64,000 nt of DNA. It comes from JAJYUU01 sp963822955 (lineage in GTDB: Bacteria > Actinomycetota > Actinomycetes > Streptosporangiales > Streptosporangiaceae). Each line of letters begins with the position of its first letter. Positions within the stretch are counted from its first letter, which is position 1. The notes below the pieces were generated by a model. It was not told the origin of the DNA. It saw only the letters and a list, made by a program, of their open reading frames with translations, and searched no databases. The stretch spans positions 992,001 to 1,056,000 of the forward strand of contig CAWGJS010000002.1 of the NCBI GenBank assembly GCA_963822955.1, written 5' to 3'. This document shows, in pieces, positions 34,878 to 45,293 of the stretch. Both the position numbers and the translations under genes were made by a program.

Positions 34878-36595
34878 TTAGCCAGCCGGAACCGTGCAGA
34901 CAGCGCCGAGGTCCGCGCCCGACACGAGAGCCGCGTACTTGGCCATCGCGCCGGTGGTGTAGTTCGGCGCCGGCCGCTTCCAGGCCTCCCGCCGCCGCTG
35001 CAGCTCGGCGTCATCGACCAGGAGGTCCAGCCGCCGCTCCACCACGTCGAGCACGATCGGGTCGCCGTCGGCCACCAGCGCGATCGGCCCGCCATCCCAC
35101 GCCTCCGGAGCCACGTGGCCCACGCATGCGCCGAACGTCGCACCGGAGAACCGGCCGTCGGTTAGCAGCATCACGTCCTTGCCGAGGCCAGCACCCTTGA
35201 TCGCCGCGGTAACGGCGAGCATTTCCCGCATGCCGGGTCCGCCCTTGGGACCCTCGTACCTGATCACCAGCACGTCGCCCTTGCCGACCTTGCCCGCGGT
35301 GACGGCCGCGAAGCAGTCCTCCTCGCGCTCGAAGACGCGCGCGGTGCCCTCGAACCGGAGCGTCTCGATGCCAGGAGTCTTCACCACCGCACCACGAGGC
35401 GCCAGCGAGCCGCGCAGCACCGCCAGGCCGCCGTCCGGCTTGAACGGATCCTTGACCGGCCGCACCACGTTGCCGTCAGGCTCGAAGGCGTCCGCGACAT
35501 TCTCGCCAAGGGTGCGCCCGTTCACCGTCATGGCCGATCCGTCGATCAGCCCGGCGTTCAGCAGCTCCCTCAGGATGACCGGGACACCGCCGACCTTGTC
35601 CAGCTCACTCATCACGTAGAGGCCGGACGGGCGCATCGATGCGATCACCGGCGTGCGCCGGCTGACCTCGTCAAAGTCTTCCAGTGTCAGGTCGACACCC
35701 GCCTCGTGGGCGATGGCCAGCAGGTGCAGCACGGCGTTCGTGGATCCGGCAGTGGCCATCACCACCGTGGCCGCGTTCAGGAACGCCGCCCTGGTCATGA
35801 TCTGCCGCGGCCGCAGCCCGGTCGCGAGGGCCTGAACCACAGCCTCACCGGTACGGCGGGCCAGGTCGGTCCGCTCGGCCGACACCGCCGGTGCCGACGC
35901 CTCGCCCGGCAGGGTCATGCCGAGAGCCTCAGCACAGGTGGACATCGTGTTGGCCGTGTACATGCCGGACACGAGCCGGCGCCGGGGCACGCGGCGCGCT
36001 CAACAGCAAGCAGCTCCGCATCCGACATCGTGCCCGCGGCGTGCTCGCCGACAGCCTCGAATACGTCCTGGATCGTGATCGACTTGCCATGCGCCCAGCC
36101 AGGCAGGATCGTCCCGCCGTACAGGAAGATCGACGGAATGTCGAGCCGGGCGCAGGCCATCAGCATGCCGGGCAGCGACTTGTCACAGCCGGCGATCGTC
36201 ACCAGCGCGTCGACCTGCTCGGCGTTGACCATGAGCTCGACCGAGTCGGCGATGACTTCCCGGCTGACCAGCGAGGCTTTCATGCCCTCGCTGCCCATCG
36301 AAATGCCGTCGGAGACGGCGATGGTGCCAAACTCGAGCGGCACTGCGCCGGCCTGCCTGACGCCTTCCTTAGCCGCTGCAGCCAGGCCATTCAGGTGCAC
36401 GTTGCAGGGGGTGACCTCGTTCCAGGACGAGGCGACAGCTACCTGCGGCCGCTCCAGGTCCGCCTCTGACAGCCCGACGGCGCGCAGCATCGCCCGGGCA
36501 GCCGCCCGCGAAGGGCCGGTCGTCAGCGGACCGGACCGCGGCCGGGGCAAGCTGGAGCGCTGGGCCGCGCGGGAGGGCTCGGCGTTGTCAGACAT
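34878..36595 (-). pseudogene. ilvD: Dihydroxy-acid dehydratase IlvD, frame broken once
   Basis: ATG 36595 directly follows the cimA stop. The first frame runs through GLSEADLERPQVAVASSWNE, VTIAGCDKSLPGML (first cluster Cys) and ACPGAGSC (second), then breaks near 35968. The neighbouring frame resumes exactly with GMYTANTMSTCAEALGM and continues to the normal end YTTGAMAKYAALVSGADLGA. Length 1718 is one short of a multiple of three, so one base is missing. IlvD is the Fe-S enzyme of the shared last dehydration step to valine and isoleucine precursors. Losing it would cause auxotrophy, so a sequence error is plausible. Confidence 0.88.
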
Positions 36596-38266
36596 TTAGA
36601 CCGCCTCCGAAATCTTGGGCTCGGCCGCCCCTGGCGGGGTACCGGGCTGATCCAGTTGATCGTCCGCGAGCGGCTCCGCACCGGCCCGCAGCAAGCCATA
36701 CGCAATCCCGTCCGTGAGTGCCTCCCAGGAGGCCGTCACGATGTCGTCGGACACGCCGACCGTGGTCCACTCTCCGTCGGCGTCGGCCGAGGTCAGCATG
36801 ACTCTGGTCACCGCGCTCGTCGCCGCCCTGCCGTCGAGGATGCGCACCTTGTAGTCGACCAGGTGGATGCCGGCCAGCTCCGGATAGACCTCGGACAAGC
36901 CGCGGCGCAGCGCCTGGTCCAGCGCGTGCACGGGTCCGACGCCCTCCCCGACCGCCACGACCCGGTCCTCGCCGAGTTGCAGCCGGACGATCGCCTCGCT
37001 GCGGTCCTCTTCGTTGGCCCGCTCGATCACGACGCGGTAGCCCTCGAGCCTGAACCAGGCAGGCAGCACGCCCGCGCTCTTGCGCACGAGCAGCTCGAAG
37101 GAGGCGTCAGCAGCCTCGAACGCGTAACCGCGGTGCTCGGCCTCCTTCACCTGCTCGAGCACCTGACCTGCCAGTGCCGGGTCGTGGGACAGGTCGAGGC
37201 CGAGTTCAGCCGCCTTGGCCAGCACGTTGCTGCGGCCGGCCAGCTCGCTGACCAGCACCTGCGCCTTGTTCCCGACGGTGCCGGGGTCGACGTGCGAGTA
37301 GGCGTCCGGCCGCCGCGCGATGGCTGAGGCGTGCAGTCCTGCCTTGGTGGCAAAGGCCGACGAGCCGACGTACGGCTGCCGCGTCTCGACCGGCAGGTTC
37401 GCCAGCTCCGCGATCGTCCGCGCCGTCGAGGCGAGCGCCGCCAGCCGCCCGTCCGGCAGCAGCGAGTGGCCGCGCTTGAGTTCCAGGTTGGCAATGACCG
37501 AGAACAGGTCCGCATTACCGCAGCGCTCGCCATAGCCGTTCGCGGCGCCCTGCACATGCAGGCCGCCAGCGGCCACAGCGACGACCGAGTTCGCGACCGC
37601 GCACGAGGCGTCGTTGTGGAAATGCACGCCGATCGCGGTCCGCGACCGGTCTGCCACCTCCGCCACGATCCGGCCGACGTCGTCGGGCAGCGTGCCGCCA
37701 TTGGTGTCGCACAGCACCAGGGTGTCCGCGCCCGCCTCAGCGGCGGCAGCGAGCACGTCCAGTGCGTAGCCACGGTCGGCGCGGTATCCGTCGAAGAAGT
37801 GCTCGGCGTCGAAGACGACCCGCCGGCCGGCCGCCGCCATGTAGGCGACTGAGTCGGCGACCATGGCAATGTTCTCCGCCCTGGTCGTCCGCAGCGCCTC
37901 GTCCACGTGCAGGGTCCAGGACTTGCCGACCAGCGTCACGATCGGGGTCTCAGCCTCCAGCAGCGCTGCCAGCGAGGCGTCGTCCTCGACGTGACGGCCT
38001 GGCAGCCTCGTCGCGCCGAACGCCGCCAGCGTCGCATGCTTGAACTCCATGTGCTTGGCGCGCTCGAAGAACTCAGCGTCCTTCGGATTAGAGCCCGGCC
38101 AGCCGCCCTCGATGACGTCCACGCCGAGACCGTCAAGCGCGATCGCTACCCGCACCTTGTCGGCGACGGTGAGGTCAAGGCCGACTTGCTGTGAGCCGTC
38201 CCGGAGGGTGGTGTCGTAGATCTCGACCTTCGGCGCCGGCTGCCCGCCAGCGGTCTGCTCGCTCAT
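36596..38266 (-). CDS. cimA: Citramalate synthase
   Basis: A 556-residue protein from ATG 38266, overlapping the leuB stop (TGATG). The HMGL-like TIM barrel opens with EIYDTTLRDGSQQVGLDLTV, has the metal site segment VHFHNDASCAVANSVVAV and GAANGYGERCGNADL, and a C-terminal LeuA-type regulatory domain (LVDYKVRILDG, TVGVSDDIVTASWEAL). This is the CimA/LeuA2 arrangement rather than LeuA, whose start and length differ. It condenses pyruvate and acetyl-CoA to (R)-citramalate, which leuCD and leuB convert to 2-oxobutanoate. Its place among ilv genes indicates a threonine-independent isoleucine route. Confidence 0.9.
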   Translation of the reverse strand: MSEQTAGGQPAPKVEIYDTTLRDGSQQVGLDLTVADKVRVAIALDGLGVDVIEGGWPGSNPKDAEFFERAKHMEFKHATLAAFGATRLPGRHVEDDASLAALLEAETPIVTLVGKSWTLHVDEALRTTRAENIAMVADSVAYMAAAGRRVVFDAEHFFDGYRADRGYALDVLAAAAEAGADTLVLCDTNGGTLPDDVGRIVAEVADRSRTAIGVHFHNDASCAVANSVVAVAAGGLHVQGAANGYGERCGNADLFSVIANLELKRGHSLLPDGRLAALASTARTIAELANLPVETRQPYVGSSAFATKAGLHASAIARRPDAYSHVDPGTVGNKAQVLVSELAGRSNVLAKAAELGLDLSHDPALAGQVLEQVKEAEHRGYAFEAADASFELLVRKSAGVLPAWFRLEGYRVVIERANEEDRSEAIVRLQLGEDRVVAVGEGVGPVHALDQALRRGLSEVYPELAGIHLVDYKVRILDGRAATSAVTRVMLTSADADGEWTTVGVSDDIVTASWEALTDGIAYGLLRAGAEPLADDQLDQPGTPPGAAEPKISEAV

Positions 38267-39368
38267 CACGCTACTCCGTCCGTGAGCCTGGCGAGCAGCG
38301 CCTTCTCCCACTCACCGGTCGTCGACGGCGCACCCGCGGCCAGCACGGAGCTGACCGCTGCGTCCAGGTCAGCTGCCGCCGCGTCCTCGCCGAGATGGGA
38401 CAGCATCAGGCCGGCTGACAGCACTGCGCCCGCCGGGTTCGCGATGCCCTTGCCGGCGATGTCCGGTGCCGAGCCGTGCACCGGCTCGAAGACCGACGGC
38501 CCGGTCCGGTCCGGGTTCAGGTTGCCGCTCGGCGCATAGCCAAGCCCGCCAGTCAGCGCCGCTCCCAGGTCAGAGATGATGTCACCGAACAGGTTGTCGG
38601 TGACGATCACGTCGAACCGCTTCGGGTCGTCCACCATCCACAGGCAGGCCGCGTCCACGTGGGCGTAGCTCAGCTCGACGCCATCCTCGGCCGCTACCTC
38701 CTTCGCGATGCGGTACCACAGGTCGCCTGCATGCGTCAGCACGTTGGTCTTGTGGACCAGCGTCAGCCGGCCGCTGCGGCCCGCCGCGAGCCTCGCGGCG
38801 TACCGGACGCAGCGCCGCACCCCAGCCCAGGTGTTCAGCGACTCCTCGGTCGCCGTCTCGAACTCGGTGCCGCGGTGCACGGTGCCGCCCGCGCCCGCGT
38901 ACAGGCCCTCGGTGTTCTCCCGCACGATCACGAAGTCGAGGTCGGGCAGCTGGTGCTTGCCGACCGCACCGCCAACGCCAGCCCGCAGCTTGGACGGCCG
39001 CAGGTTGACGTAGAGGTCCAGCTCGAACCGCAGCCGCAGCAGCAGCCCGCGCTCCAGCACCCCCGGCGGAACCTCAGGGGTGCCGACGGCGCCGAGCAGG
39101 ATCGCGTCGGACTTCCGCAGCTCGGCCAGGACAGCGTCCGGCAGCACCTCGCCGGTCTGCAGATAGTGCTGGCCGCCAAGGTTGCAGCTCCGCCAGTCCA
39201 CGCCGAACCCGTGACGGCCGGCGACCGCGTCGACGCACGCCCGCGCGACGTCGGTGACCTCCGGCCCGACGCCGTCACCCGGCAGGTGAGTGACGACGTG
39301 GGTCCGCGCCGCGTGCGCGGCGTGCTTCGGCTCGGCGGCTACCTCGCCCGCCGTTACGTCACTCCCCA

Positions 39369-39369
<1 letters not shown>
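38266..39369 (-). CDS. leuB: 3-isopropylmalate dehydrogenase
   Basis: A 367-residue beta-decarboxylating dehydrogenase from ATG 39369 (1-base overlap with the ilvC stop, TAATG). LPGDGVGPEVTDVA opens the fold; DFVIVRENTEGLYAGAGG, LVHKTNVLTHAGDLW and DVIVTDNLFGDIISDLGAAL are the substrate and metal sites; EPVHGSAPDIAGKGIANPAG closes the NAD pocket. It oxidises 3-isopropylmalate for leucine and 3-methylmalate in the citramalate pathway. An isocitrate or tartrate dehydrogenase is unlikely from the context. Confidence 0.92.
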
Positions 39370-40382
<1,013 letters not shown>

Positions 40383-40435
40383 GGTCGGAACGTCCTCTCG
40401 AAATTCTTGAAATCTTCAGGCTGGGAACGGGGTCG

Positions 40436-40993
40436 TCAGGCGGCAGTGTCTGCCGCATCGGGGACTGTGGTCTGCGGCACCGGGGTCAGGAACGGCCCGT
40501 CGTCGGTAATGGTGCGGGCGCCGCGCGCCAGCGCGATCCGGCCGGTGCGGACGAGCTCGCAGGTGCCGTACGAGTCGAGCATGGCCAGCAGCGCGTCGAG
40601 CTTGGCCGGGCTGCTGACCGCTTCCAGGATCAGCGTGGTCGGGCTCATGTCGACCACGCTGGCGCCGAAGACGCTGGCCACCTGGAGCAGCTGACCGCGC
40701 AGCGCGGGATCAGCCTGCACCTTGATCAGCGCCAGTTCGCGCTCGACCGCGGCGCCATCGGACAGCTCGACGACCTTCAGCACCCGGACGAGCTTGTCGA
40801 GCTGCTTGCTCACCTGCTCCACCGGGGTGGAGGCGCCGTCTACCACGATCGTGATACGGCTGACCCGCTCGTCGTGGGTCGGGCCGACGGCCAGCGACGA
40901 GATGTTGAATGCCCGCCGCGAGAACAGGCCGGCTACGTGCGACAGCACGCCGGGCTTGTTCTCCACCAGGACCGACAGCGTGTGGGTGCTCAT
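40436..40993 (-). CDS. ilvN: Acetolactate synthase small (regulatory) subunit
   Basis: A 185-residue ACT-domain protein from ATG 40993. The N-terminal ACT module starts THTLSVLVENKPGVLSHVAGLF with NISSLAVGPTHDERVSRITI, which binds valine in homologues; the C-terminal ALS_ss_C domain has ELALIKVQADP and DMSPTTLILEAVSSPAKLDAL. It stimulates IlvB and gives feedback inhibition. It follows ilvB by 20 bases. Confidence 0.93.
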   Translation of the reverse strand: MSTHTLSVLVENKPGVLSHVAGLFSRRAFNISSLAVGPTHDERVSRITIVVDGASTPVEQVSKQLDKLVRVLKVVELSDGAAVERELALIKVQADPALRGQLLQVASVFGASVVDMSPTTLILEAVSSPAKLDALLAMLDSYGTCELVRTGRIALARGARTITDDGPFLTPVPQTTVPDAADTAA

Positions 40994-41013
40994 GCCCGTT
41001 CTCCCTGCATTTC

Positions 41014-42789
41014 TCACCGTGTTGTTTTCAGCTGGCGCTGTGTAGCGGCGCGCTGCTCGTCCTGGCTGAACTCGGGGCCCAGCACGATGTCGTCGTTCGG
41101 CTTGCCGGCCGGCACCATGGGGAAGACGCCCTCCCGGTCGTGGGTGCGGAAGTCGACCACCACCGGGACGTCAGACGGCGCCAGCGCCTTGTCCAGGACG
41201 GCGTCAACTTCGTCGGCCCGGTCGCAGCGCAGCCCGACGCAGCCGTAGGCCTCCGCCAGCTTCACGTAGTCCGGGATTGCCGTGCCAAGCTCCACCGAGG
41301 AGTAGCGCTCGTCGTAGAACAGCTCCTGCCACTGGCGGACCATGCCGAGGAAGCCGTTGTTGAAGATCAGGACCTTGATCGGGATCTTCTCGATGGCGCA
41401 GGTGGCAAGCTCCTGCGCGGTCATCTGGAAGCAGCCGTCTCCGTCGATCGCAACGACCAGCTCACCGGGCCGCCCAACCTGCGCGCCCATGGCAGCCGGG
41501 ACGGCGAACCCCATCGTTCCGGCCCCGCCAGAATTAATCCAGCTTCGCGGCCTGGTGAACGAATAGTGCTGGGAGGCGTGCATCTGATGCTGGCCCACGC
41601 CAGCCACGATGATCGCGTCGCCGCCCGTGAGGGCGGACAGTCGCTCGGTGACATACTGCGGCTTGAGCGGCCCGTCCGGCTCATGGCTGTAACGCAGCGG
41701 GAATCGGTCCTTCCAGCTGTCCAGGGTGGCCAGCCAGCTGGCCGTGCCCGGCTGCTGGCCGCTCGCGAGCTCGGCCGCGACCGCCCCGGCCAGCAGGCCC
41801 ATCGTCAGCCGCAGGTCGCCGGTGATCGCGATGTCCGGCCTGCGGTTCTTGCCGATCTCAGCTGGATCGATGTCAGCGTGGACGATCCTGGCCCGTGGTG
41901 CGAACGCGTCCAGCTTGCCGGTGACCCGGTCATCGAACCGCGCGCCAAGCGCCACGATCAGATCGGCCTCCTGCAGCGCCGCAACCGCCTGGTAGGTGCC
42001 GTGCATGCCGGGCATGCCCAGGGCGAGCGGATGCGCGTCAGGGAAGGCCCCGCGGGCCATCAGCGTGGTGGTGACCGGCGCCTGCGCGAGCTCGGCCAGG
42101 CGGAACAGCTCGGCGTGCGAGTCGGACTTGATCACGCCGCCGCCGACGTAGAGGACCGGCCGCCTGGCCTGCAGCAGCATGCGGGCCGCGGCCTCGATCG
42201 CGGACTGATCTGGCGGCCCGGGCAGCCGGTAGCCGGGCAGGTCCATGGCCGGCGGCCACTCCCCCTCGGCCAGTCGCCACGGCCCGGCCTTCTGCTGGAT
42301 GTCCTTCGGAACGTCGATCAGGACGGGGCCTGGCCGGCCGGTCGTGGCTATGTGGAACGCCTCGGCCACGGCCGCCGGGATTCGCTCCACGTCGGTGACC
42401 AGCTCGTTGTGCTTGGTGATCGGCAGCGTGATGCCGGTGATGTCGGCTTCCTGGAACGCGTCGGTGCCGATCAGGCTGGTGCCGACCTGGCCGGTGATGG
42501 CGACCAGGGGGACCGAGTCCATGTAGGCGTCGGACAGGGCGGTGACCAGGTTGGTCGCGCCGGGGCCGCTGGTGGCCATGCACACACCCGGCCGGCCGGT
42601 CGCCCAGGCGTAGCCCTCGGCCGCGTGGCCAGCGCCCTGCTCGTGCCGGACCAGGACATGCCGCAGGGATGACGACAGCAGCGGGTCGTAGGTGGGCAGG
42701 ATCGTGCCGCCGGGAAGCCCGAAGACTACCTCGACGCCCTGCCGCTCGAGGCTGCGGACAAGTGCCTGGGCTCCCGTGAGCTCTTGCAC
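41014..42789 (-). CDS. ilvB: Acetolactate synthase large (catalytic) subunit
   Basis: A 591-residue thiamine-diphosphate enzyme from GTG 42789, with AAGGAG ten bases upstream; in-frame sequence further upstream lies in the leader and attenuator and is not coding. LVRSLERQGVEVVFGLPGGT has the catalytic-domain entry, LVRHEQGAGHAAEGYAWATG the conserved Glu that activates ThDP, and VAIDGDGCFQMTAQELATC plus LIFNNG the ThDP-Mg motif. GARFDDRVTGKLDAFAP belongs to the FAD domain. It makes acetolactate or acetohydroxybutyrate. First enzyme gene of the operon and directly behind the attenuator. Confidence 0.95.
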   Translation of the reverse strand: MQELTGAQALVRSLERQGVEVVFGLPGGTILPTYDPLLSSSLRHVLVRHEQGAGHAAEGYAWATGRPGVCMATSGPGATNLVTALSDAYMDSVPLVAITGQVGTSLIGTDAFQEADITGITLPITKHNELVTDVERIPAAVAEAFHIATTGRPGPVLIDVPKDIQQKAGPWRLAEGEWPPAMDLPGYRLPGPPDQSAIEAAARMLLQARRPVLYVGGGVIKSDSHAELFRLAELAQAPVTTTLMARGAFPDAHPLALGMPGMHGTYQAVAALQEADLIVALGARFDDRVTGKLDAFAPRARIVHADIDPAEIGKNRRPDIAITGDLRLTMGLLAGAVAAELASGQQPGTASWLATLDSWKDRFPLRYSHEPDGPLKPQYVTERLSALTGGDAIIVAGVGQHQMHASQHYSFTRPRSWINSGGAGTMGFAVPAAMGAQVGRPGELVVAIDGDGCFQMTAQELATCAIEKIPIKVLIFNNGFLGMVRQWQELFYDERYSSVELGTAIPDYVKLAEAYGCVGLRCDRADEVDAVLDKALAPSDVPVVVDFRTHDREGVFPMVPAGKPNDDIVLGPEFSQDEQRAATQRQLKTTR

Positions 42790-42844
42790 GACTGGGCTCC
42801 TTTTACTTACTCGGTAGTCCGACGAAAATGCTTGGTAGTCCAAC

Positions 42845-42876
42845 AAAAAACCTCCCTGCCGGCTGGCAAAGAGGTT
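42845..42876 (-). terminator. Attenuator terminator upstream of ilvB
   Basis: On the minus strand AACCTC (42876-42871) pairs with GAGGTT (42854-42849), with an inner TGCC/GGCA stem, and is followed by a T-run (42850-42845). It is a Rho-independent terminator 56 bases before the ilvB start and downstream of the leader peptide, as expected for transcription attenuation. Confidence 0.75.
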
Positions 42877-42907
42877 GTAGCGCGAGCCCGTGCGGGCGTC
42901 GCGCTAC
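42877..42907 (-). promoter_or_regulatory. Leader hairpin between leader peptide and terminator
   Basis: GTAGCGCGA and TCGCGCTAC (9-base arms, 42877-42885 and 42899-42907) pair perfectly, with an inner GCCCG/CGGGC stem. The outer arm includes the stop codon of the leader peptide, so a ribosome at that stop or stalled in the Leu-Val-Leu-Ile-Ile codons would change whether the hairpin forms. It abuts the terminator. Confidence 0.65.
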
Positions 42908-42942
42908 GTGATAATAAGTACGAGGTGTCTACGCGGACTCAC
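42904..42942 (-). CDS. ilv leader peptide with Leu-Val-Leu-Ile-Ile run
   Basis: GTG 42942 opens a 12-codon peptide, M-S-P-R-R-H-L-V-L-I-I-T, ending at TAG 42904. AGGCAGGAA lies about 7-10 bases upstream as ribosome site. Five consecutive branched-chain codons (CTC GTA CTT ATT ATC), some of them rare in such GC-rich DNA, are the control codons. Shortage of charged Leu, Val or Ile tRNA would stall the ribosome here and favour readthrough into ilvBNC-leuB-cimA-ilvD. Confidence 0.8.
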   Translation of the reverse strand: MSPRRHLVLIIT

Positions 42943-43179
42943 TGCTGGTTTCCTGCCTGGTCACGGCGCTAGCCGCACTGTCTGGTGCTAGTCGCTGTAC
43001 ACCATACCGCATATTCAGATTCCCGCAGGCAGTTGGGCCCAGTCGCCGCCAAATAGCCGGTAAGCGGTCGCTAACGCGCCACTGCCCGCGGCTCCCCTGG
43101 CGCTGCTTCCTCCGGCTGCGACGTTGGTAGCCCGAGGGCATGCCAGGGGCCGCCGGCGTGAGACGGCCCTGCCCGGCCG

Positions 43180-45053
43180 CTATGCGCCACCGAAAACGTC
43201 GAGGGGGCTTGGCGCCAAGTAGCCGATCCTCGCGACGTACTGGCCATCCGGCAGGGGGACCAGCCTGTGGCGGGTGAGGGGCGGGAACGGCGGGTTCCTA
43301 TTCAGCAGCACGCTGCCGAGCCAGCGCAGGTAGGCCCGGCCTGCCAGCGCGCTCGCCGGATCTGTCGTCGCCAGCGTGGCAGTCCGGAAGGGGACGCCGG
43401 TGCTGGCACCCGGACCGGAGTTGGAGAAACCCACCACGTCGACCGGATGCTGGCTGGTCAGGGTCTGCAGCACGCGCAGCAGCCGAGGATCGACCTCACC
43501 TTGCCGCAGCTCGTTCTCCGCCCTGGGCGTGGCGGTGACCAATCCGCTGTTCAGCAACTGCTGGCCAACGCGGATCCGGCTCTGCACGTCCTGGCGGAGC
43601 GCCTCCTGATATGCCGTCCTCCCGTTCTGATAGACCGGCTGAATGGTGATGCCCGCAGTGCCTTGACCAAACCTGGCCAGGACCACCGGGGCTATGTCAG
43701 AGGCGAGGGCCGGCTGGCGGTGCTGAGCATCATGCGAAGGGCCGGCGTCACGACCACGATCCTGGCGATCGCCAGCGACTGCGAGTTCGTGCCGAGCCGG
43801 ACCTCATGGCTGGCTGGTATTCCGGCGGCGACGAGCGCCTGGCAGATCTGGGGCGGGCATGCCACCATGACAGCTTTGTCGACCTGCCGGGCGACCCAGG
43901 TTGCTGCGTGGATGACCTCGGCGGTCGGCAGCGGCGGAACTCCTGAGCTGGAACCAGTAGTCGGTGCGGTGGTCGTCTTCGGCGTCTTCACGGTCGGCGT
44001 GCTGGCCGCTGCCTTGCCCGGCCCGCCCGCGGCTGGGGTGCCCCGCAGGGACATGCCAAGCGCCAGCCCTCCGGCCGCAAGCACGACGGCACCCGCAGCG
44101 ATGAGCGTGGCCGTGCGATAGCGCCAGCGGCCGGATGCTGCGGTCCACTGGCCTGGTGGCCGGTTTCCGCGACCCCCGCCCGATGGCCGGTATCGGCGAT
44201 TCCCGGTATGCCCCCCGGACTCCTCAGGCCAGAGCCAGCCGATCGACCCCGGCGCATTATCGGCCGGCGGCCATGTGGACCTGGGCTGCTCCGGGATTCG
44301 GGGTGGCTCGGGCGCGACCACCGGCTGGACCGCCATGACCGGCTCGGGCGCACGCACCGGCTCGGGCGCACGCACCGGCTCCTGGGCAACCACTGGCTCC
44401 GGCGTACGCACCGGCTCGGGCACGCTCAGCTGCTCTGTTGCGCGCATAGACTCGGGCACGCGCAGCAGCTCGGTTGCGCGCGCCGACTCCTCAGCAATCA
44501 CAGGCTCAGGCGCACGCACAGGCTCGCGTGCAGGCACCGGCTCCTCAGCAATCATCGGCTCCTCGGCAATCACCGGCTCTGGGGCACGCACCGGCTCGTC
44601 TCTGAGCACTGGCTCATCGGGCCGCAGCCGCCCGGCCGCACTCGGTGGCCCTTCAATGCCAGTCGGCTCAATGTCACGCGGTTGCGCGGCACGGGGTCTC
44701 TCCGCGTCGCGAAGTTCGTCCGCCGCCCGCAGCGCCTTCGCCGCACGCAACGGCCCCTCCGCACGCGGCGCCCTCGTGCCGCGCAGCGCCGTTGTGGCGG
44801 CACGAGCGGAGTCGGCGGGCGGATCCCCGGCCTGCTTAGGCTCTGGCCCAGAGATGGTCACAACTGGTATCGGCTCTGTATTTGGCTCGCGCTGGCTCGG
44901 CAATTCTGTACCTGCATGCTCCGCATCGATGGCTGCCTGGATGCGATGCACGTCGGTGTCCGTCAGGTCGCGCCTGACGGCCTGACTGGGACCCGAGCGA
45001 GTCGACCCAGGCACACGCCTAGATAGTGGTGCACCAGCACCGTCGTCTTTCAT
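43180..45053 (-). pseudogene. Membrane protein with Glu-Pro repeats, tandem paralog 1, frame broken
   Basis: ATG 45053 begins LSRRVPGSTRSGPSQAVRRD and LTDTDVHRIQAAIDAEHAG, also found in the next gene. A long low-complexity region of EPVRAPEPVIAEE-type repeats (encoded at about 44280-44640) leads to IGWLWPEE, an Arg-rich stretch and one transmembrane helix (LIAAGAVVLAAGGLALGM). The extracytoplasmic domain has VMVACPPQICQALVAAGIPA. Near 43711 the frame breaks; the next frame continues SDIAPVVLARFGQGTAGITI to VDPRLLRVLQTL and ends at 43180. One missing base fits 1874 = 3n+2. The second paralog shows the unbroken form. Function unknown. Confidence 0.65.
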
Positions 45054-45293
45054 AACGGCCCAACCCCCCAACACCGCCCGCGTACGCGCGGAATTTCGCA
45101 ATTATGACCGAGGTAGCTACTCAATGCATGCGAAAAACAGAAACATGGCACCCCACGCAGGCGAGCAACAGGATGTGCCGGAACGCCAGCTGGCCGGATC
45201 CGGCGGTGTCCAATCACCACACCTGTCACCTCTTTCCTGCCGGGCTCGCTGCCGCTTCCCGCTCCTGATCTCGCCATCTGATCGCGGGCAGAT

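Noticed and set aside
44208..45026. Long plus-strand open frames with Gly-Ser-Ala-Arg-Thr repeats
   Set aside because: They are the antisense of the Glu-Pro repeat region of paralog 1; in this GC-rich DNA a repeated minus-strand gene leaves repeated open frames opposite. No start signals or family features.
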